A stretch of DNA of 64,000 nucleotides from contig JACQWY010000032.1 in NCBI GenBank assembly GCA_016209015.1, positions 103,427 to 167,426 of the forward strand, read 5' to 3'. Under the pieces are notes generated by a model. That model saw nothing but the letters and a program-made list of their open reading frames with translations, searched no databases and was not told the DNA's origin. Every line of letters begins with the position of its first letter. Positions within the stretch are counted from its first letter, which is position 1. Below, piece after piece: positions 60,168 to 64,000 of the stretch. Made by a program: the position numbers and the translations under genes. This DNA is from Gammaproteobacteria bacterium. GTDB lineage: Bacteria > Pseudomonadota > Gammaproteobacteria > Ga0077536.

Positions 60168-60659
60168 ATGCAAGTCTCGTCCAGAGTTTGGGCCGCTGGC
60201 CGCAGGGCGGCGATCGCAGCAATTTTAATGATTAGTGGATTCACTCATGTCGAGGCCGCCGGTGTAGTGCTGTTTACAAACACCTGCCCGGCACAGTCGC
60301 AAACGTCTCAGGTCGTCAAGGATGGCGTTCAAGCGATAAAGGACGCTGTCGACGCCGGCTACTCCATTAGGATTTCGCAAAGTGACGGAGCCGGAGCCGT
60401 ATGGTACGAGGAGATCGTTGCATTGCGGCTCTTGAATGGACCTTCAACCTATTTAGCGAGCGGCCTGCTTACCGTCCAGCCACCTCAAGATGGGAACGGC
60501 GTGCCGATTTGGAAAAACGGCTTCTTCATGGCAAGTGTGAACACCCAAGGTGACTATAGGTGGGGGCAATACTTGTTCGGTTCTGACACTTGGGGCCTAA
60601 GCTCTGCATGGCCTGTGTCCACATCAACTTGCATTGTAACCACTTGGTACAAGTACTAG
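60168..60659 (+). CDS. secreted hypothetical protein, tandem paralogue 1
   Basis: Signal-like N-terminus; 'VLFTNTCP...WGQYLFGSDTWG...CIVTTWYKY'; [12 protein letters not shown]. Confidence 0.65.
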   Translation: MQVSSRVWAAGRRAAIAAILMISGFTHVEAAGVVLFTNTCPAQSQTSQVVKDGVQAIKDAVDAGYSIRISQSDGAGAVWYEEIVALRLLNGPSTYLASGLLTVQPPQDGNGVPIWKNGFFMASVNTQGDYRWGQYLFGSDTWGLSSAWPVSTSTCIVTTWYKY

Positions 60660-60741
60660 TTCGACTAACCGACAATGGCATGGGTCCGTGATCACCTTTT
60701 GCCGTTGTGTCCGGTTTGACTCGGACTAAGTAGGGAGCGCT

Positions 60742-61227
60742 ATGTTTATGAAGACCATCCATTTCGCTTTCGGGGCAATCGTTCTTCTCGTCAGCTTCTC
60801 ATCCCGCGCGCAGACGCCCGTTAAGCTTTTTGAGAACACGTGCCCGACAACGCAGCAATCGCAGCAATCGATTCAGACTGGTATCCAGGCCATACAAAAC
60901 GCCGTAACTGATGGGTCAAGAATCCACGTTTCGATGGTCGATCAGGACGGCGCACACTATTTCGCAGAGATATCTGGAATACGCGTCGTCGTGAACGGCC
61001 CCGGAAGTGTTTACTACGCAAGCGGCGTCCTCCCAATGCGGCCATACATTGACGGTGCGCCAAATCTGGTATCCAAGAATGGCTGGTTCGTTGGGGGAGT
61101 CGATACGAACGGCCTTTACTATTGGGGTGGCTATCTGTTCGGCACAGACACCTGGGGGACGAGCACCGCGTCGTCGAATGCAGCGACCCAGTCCGGTTGT
61201 TTCGTCACGACATGGTGGGCTCAGTGA
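60742..61227 (+). CDS. secreted hypothetical protein, tandem paralogue 2
   Basis: Signal peptide; 'KLFENTCPTTQQSQQSIQTGIQAIQNAV...WGGYLFGTDTWG...CFVTTWWAQ', alignable with the preceding ORF. Confidence 0.68.
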   Translation: MFMKTIHFAFGAIVLLVSFSSRAQTPVKLFENTCPTTQQSQQSIQTGIQAIQNAVTDGSRIHVSMVDQDGAHYFAEISGIRVVVNGPGSVYYASGVLPMRPYIDGAPNLVSKNGWFVGGVDTNGLYYWGGYLFGTDTWGTSTASSNAATQSGCFVTTWWAQ

Positions 61228-61322
61228 AATAGCGCGGACACCGTTCGAAGATGATCAAGTGATTAACCAAGCGGGGCGACGCACCTGCATCGTCGAAGTC
61301 CCGCGCTCGGTCCCTCCGGGGT

Positions 61323-62138
61323 TCAGGCATCCCGGCGACGCAGCGCTCCCAATGAAACCATCCCGGAGCCGAGAAGCCAGACTGCCGCGGGAAGCGGCAC
61401 GGTAGCCGGGGTGGGTGCATAGTCGAGCACCACATTGTCGAAGAACGCTTCGGTGCGATTGGACGACTCGGTCGAAGCCGTGGACAGCATTATGCGCAAC
61501 GCCTGACCAAGGAATGGATTCGCGGCGCCGCTGTCGTAGGCCAGAGTGTCGGTTCCGAAAGAGTCGGGCCCCAGATTCAGACCATCGCTCGAGGAAGCCA
61601 ACAGTTCGCTGCCCGCGAACAGTTGGAGCGAATAATCGAAGGTGGCACTCAGCAGGCGCCGGCCTACGTTCACGTGCAAGTTGTAGGTCATATTCGGGAG
61701 AAGTACGTCGCCCAGAACCTGCGAGAGGCTCGTCACGTCACCCGAGCCGAAGGTTTGAACATAACCGAGGTTGTCACCGGTCCACCACTTTGTGGTCCAG
61801 TTCGGGGCGCCGAGATTCGGAGAGAAAGCACCCGCCGCACCATTATTCGTCAGGGAGATCGCGGTCCAGTCCGCGAGCGATCCAAAACTGACCTGCCCGC
61901 CCGCGATCACCTGGCTATACGGTCCGTTGCCGATATTGAACGCGAGGTTCGCGACTTCGAATGATGGGTTGAGCAGCGGCGCGAATGACTGCGCCGGGGT
62001 GACCAAACCACGGATGCCCGGCCTGGAGAAGCTCGAATCAGCTGCGGGCGCGGTCGGCGCCAACGCCAAACCGTACGCGAGCGCCACACAGGCGCCCGCC
62101 GCGCCGGGCGCCCGATAAAAACTGGTAGTGACTTTCAT
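61323..62138 (-). CDS. secreted VPLPA-CTERM (exosortase-type) sorted protein
   Basis: Signal peptide; C-terminus 'TVPLPAAVWLLGSGMVSLGALRRRDA'. Confidence 0.8.
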   Translation of the reverse strand: MKVTTSFYRAPGAAGACVALAYGLALAPTAPAADSSFSRPGIRGLVTPAQSFAPLLNPSFEVANLAFNIGNGPYSQVIAGGQVSFGSLADWTAISLTNNGAAGAFSPNLGAPNWTTKWWTGDNLGYVQTFGSGDVTSLSQVLGDVLLPNMTYNLHVNVGRRLLSATFDYSLQLFAGSELLASSSDGLNLGPDSFGTDTLAYDSGAANPFLGQALRIMLSTASTESSNRTEAFFDNVVLDYAPTPATVPLPAAVWLLGSGMVSLGALRRRDA

Positions 62139-62520
62139 CCCTTGTCCTCACTGGTTCCATACGCCTTTGCAGAAAACCCCGGAGCGCCGAGGGCCGAATC
62201 ACGCCACGCAAGAATGCAAATAAGTGTTTCGTACTCCTCATGATGCGGAGGTGTCAAGGCAAGCGACGGACAACGGGCGGGAACCCACCCAATTTTGCAA
62301 TGGACTAGCCGAAAGGAGCTTCCGATGTCCGCTCCGGCCCGAAATCAAACCGCATTCAGCGGTCGAGCGGAAGGGAGCAAATCACTGCACGCGTGCGTGC
62401 GGCGCCACCAACGGTCCGGGCAAGTTCCCGTCTGAAGCGTTGGATGCGAATCGGAATTTTCCGCGGCTCCGGAGCAAGGTTTACAATACGTCGCTGGATT
62501 CTCCACCGCGATCGATTCCC

Positions 62521-63597
62521 ATGACCGACAGCATCAACAACCTCAACGTCCTCTCGCAGGACCTCCTGCCCACGCCCGAACAGGTCAAGACCGAGCTTCC
62601 GCTCACCGCGAGCGCCGAGCGCACCGTGCTCGCCGGCCGTTCGGCCGTGATGCGCATCCTGGACCGCAAGGATCCGCGCCTGTTCGTGGTGGTCGGGCCC
62701 TGCTCCATTCATGATCTCGAGGCCGCGCGCGAATACGCCGCGCGCCTCAAGGCGCTCGCCGACGAAGTGAGCGGCACGATGCTGCTCGTCATGCGCGTCT
62801 ACTTCGAGAAGCCGCGCACGACCGTCGGCTGGAAGGGCCTCATCAACGATCCCGACATGGATGACTCCTTCCACATCGAGAAGGGCCTGCATCTCGCACG
62901 CGAGCTCCTGCTGCAGCTCGCCGAAATGGGCCTGCCGGCCGCGACCGAGGCGCTCGATCCGATCACGCCGCAGTACCTCTCGGACCTCATCACGTGGACT
63001 GCGATCGGCGCGCGCACCACGGAATCGCAGACGCATCGCGAAATGGCGAGCGGGCTGTCGACGCCGGTCGGCTTCAAGAACGGCACGGACGGCGGGCTCG
63101 CGGTCGCGGTCAACGCGCTGCAGTCGGCCTCGCGGCCGCACCATTTCCTCGGCATCAGCGCGGACGGCCAGTGCGCCGTCTTCCGCACGCGCGGCAACCG
63201 CTACGGCCACGTCGTGCTCCGCGGCGGCAACGGCCGGCCGAACTACGATTCCGTCTCGATCGCCATGGCCGAGCGCGAGCTCGCGGCGGTGAAGCTGCCG
63301 ACGAACATCGTCGTCGACTGCTCGCACGGCAATTCGAACAAGGACCCGGCGCTGCAGCCGCTCGTCGCCGAGAACTGCGCGAACCAGATCCTGGAGGGCA
63401 ACCGGACGATCGTCGGCCTCATGCTCGAGAGCCACCTGCACTGGGGCAATCAGTCGATCCCGGCGGACTTGCGCGATCTGAAGTACGGCGTGTCGGTCAC
63501 GGACGCCTGCATCGACTGGCCGGCGACGGAGAAGCTCATCCGCGCCATGCACGCGAAGCTCGCGACGGCGCTGCCGGGGCGGCTCGGCGCGGGCTGA
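62521..63597 (+). CDS. 3-deoxy-7-phosphoheptulonate synthase (class I DAHP synthase)
   Basis: 'LFVVVGPCSIHDLEAAREYA', 'MRVYFEKPRTTVGWKGLINDP', 'GARTTESQTHREMASGLSTPVGFKNGTDG', 'VDCSHGNSNK'. Confidence 0.96.
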   Translation: MTDSINNLNVLSQDLLPTPEQVKTELPLTASAERTVLAGRSAVMRILDRKDPRLFVVVGPCSIHDLEAAREYAARLKALADEVSGTMLLVMRVYFEKPRTTVGWKGLINDPDMDDSFHIEKGLHLARELLLQLAEMGLPAATEALDPITPQYLSDLITWTAIGARTTESQTHREMASGLSTPVGFKNGTDGGLAVAVNALQSASRPHHFLGISADGQCAVFRTRGNRYGHVVLRGGNGRPNYDSVSIAMAERELAAVKLPTNIVVDCSHGNSNKDPALQPLVAENCANQILEGNRTIVGLMLESHLHWGNQSIPADLRDLKYGVSVTDACIDWPATEKLIRAMHAKLATALPGRLGAG

Positions 63598-63649
63598 GAG
63601 ACAAAAGGCCACGTCCAGGCTGCGCAAGCCCGGACACCTTTCTCGATCC

Positions 63650-63816
63650 GTCGCCCTCGCGCAGGCGAGCGCCCCGACGGTGACTCGCGGTACGCACAGT
63701 GCACCTCGCGTGCCCGTGCCGAACGGCTCGCGAGGAGCGACGATTCCGCGTCGGACCCGAGGTTCGACCGGACCGCCGAGGCTGAACGACTGGGCCCTCG
63801 CCTGCGCGAGGGCGAC
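63650..63816. repeat. 167-bp family A inverted-repeat element
   Basis: GTCGCCCTCGCGCAGGCGAG... left arm (three substitutions versus the 8.8-kb copy) and CGACTGGGCCCTCGCCTGCGCGAGGGCGAC right arm (63787-63816). Confidence 0.8.
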
Positions 63817-63925
63817 GGCTCCGTGAGACTCAGCGCCTCACTCCTCGATATTCACCCGGACTTCATTCCGCGCGTCAGCGCGCACCGATGAACGACTCAC
63901 CGGCACACGCGATGAAGCTCAACTC

Positions 63926-64000
63926 GTCGCCCTCGCGCAGGCGAGGGCCCAGTCGGTGACCCGCGGCACGCACAGTGAACCTCGGGTCCTGTCTCGGGAA
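63926..64000. repeat. family A element, cut by the window end
   Basis: GTCGCCCTCGCGCAGGCGAGGGCCCAGTCGGTGACCCGCGGCACGCACAGTGAACCTCGGGTC. Confidence 0.8.

Overview
GC-rich (roughly two-thirds G+C by eye) proteobacterial chromosomal window, densely coded on both strands; no rRNA, tRNA, CRISPR or complete transposase recognised. Main blocks: (1) housekeeping/lipid genes: Rep helicase, MsbA-like ABC exporter, FadD, TtcA, AI-2E transporter. (2) An amide block: LLM-class flavin oxidoreductase plus both subunits of an N,N-dimethylformamidase-like enzyme, followed by a P450. (3) AlkA-like glycosylase, GST, alginate-export-type porin, cupin, SDR, N-formylglutamate amidohydrolase, glutamine-synthetase-like ligase, isochorismatase-like hydrolase. 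(4) DUF445, ABC exporter, HicBA-type TA pair, Pgm, flippase, POT transporter, cyclase-family hydrolase, GDSL protein with an exosortase-type tail, LysR. (5) The highlight: a minus-strand operon (about 46.5-37.9 kb) for an ATP-dependent class I benzoyl-CoA-reductase-type system in an order like the Azoarcus bzdN-O-P-Q-M-(S-T-U)-V core. Upstream are an FNR-like box and nested TGCA-containing dyads, but no downstream ring-cleavage genes are present. (6) A surface-polysaccharide locus (48-59.9 kb) with an adenylation domain, carrier protein, SDR, WbqC and a WecE-type aminotransferase. (7) Two tandem paralogous small secreted orphan proteins, a VPLPA-CTERM protein and DAHP synthase. Several dispersed palindromic repeat families lie in the intergenic spaces. 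All calls come from reading the sequence and supplied translations; no searches were run.
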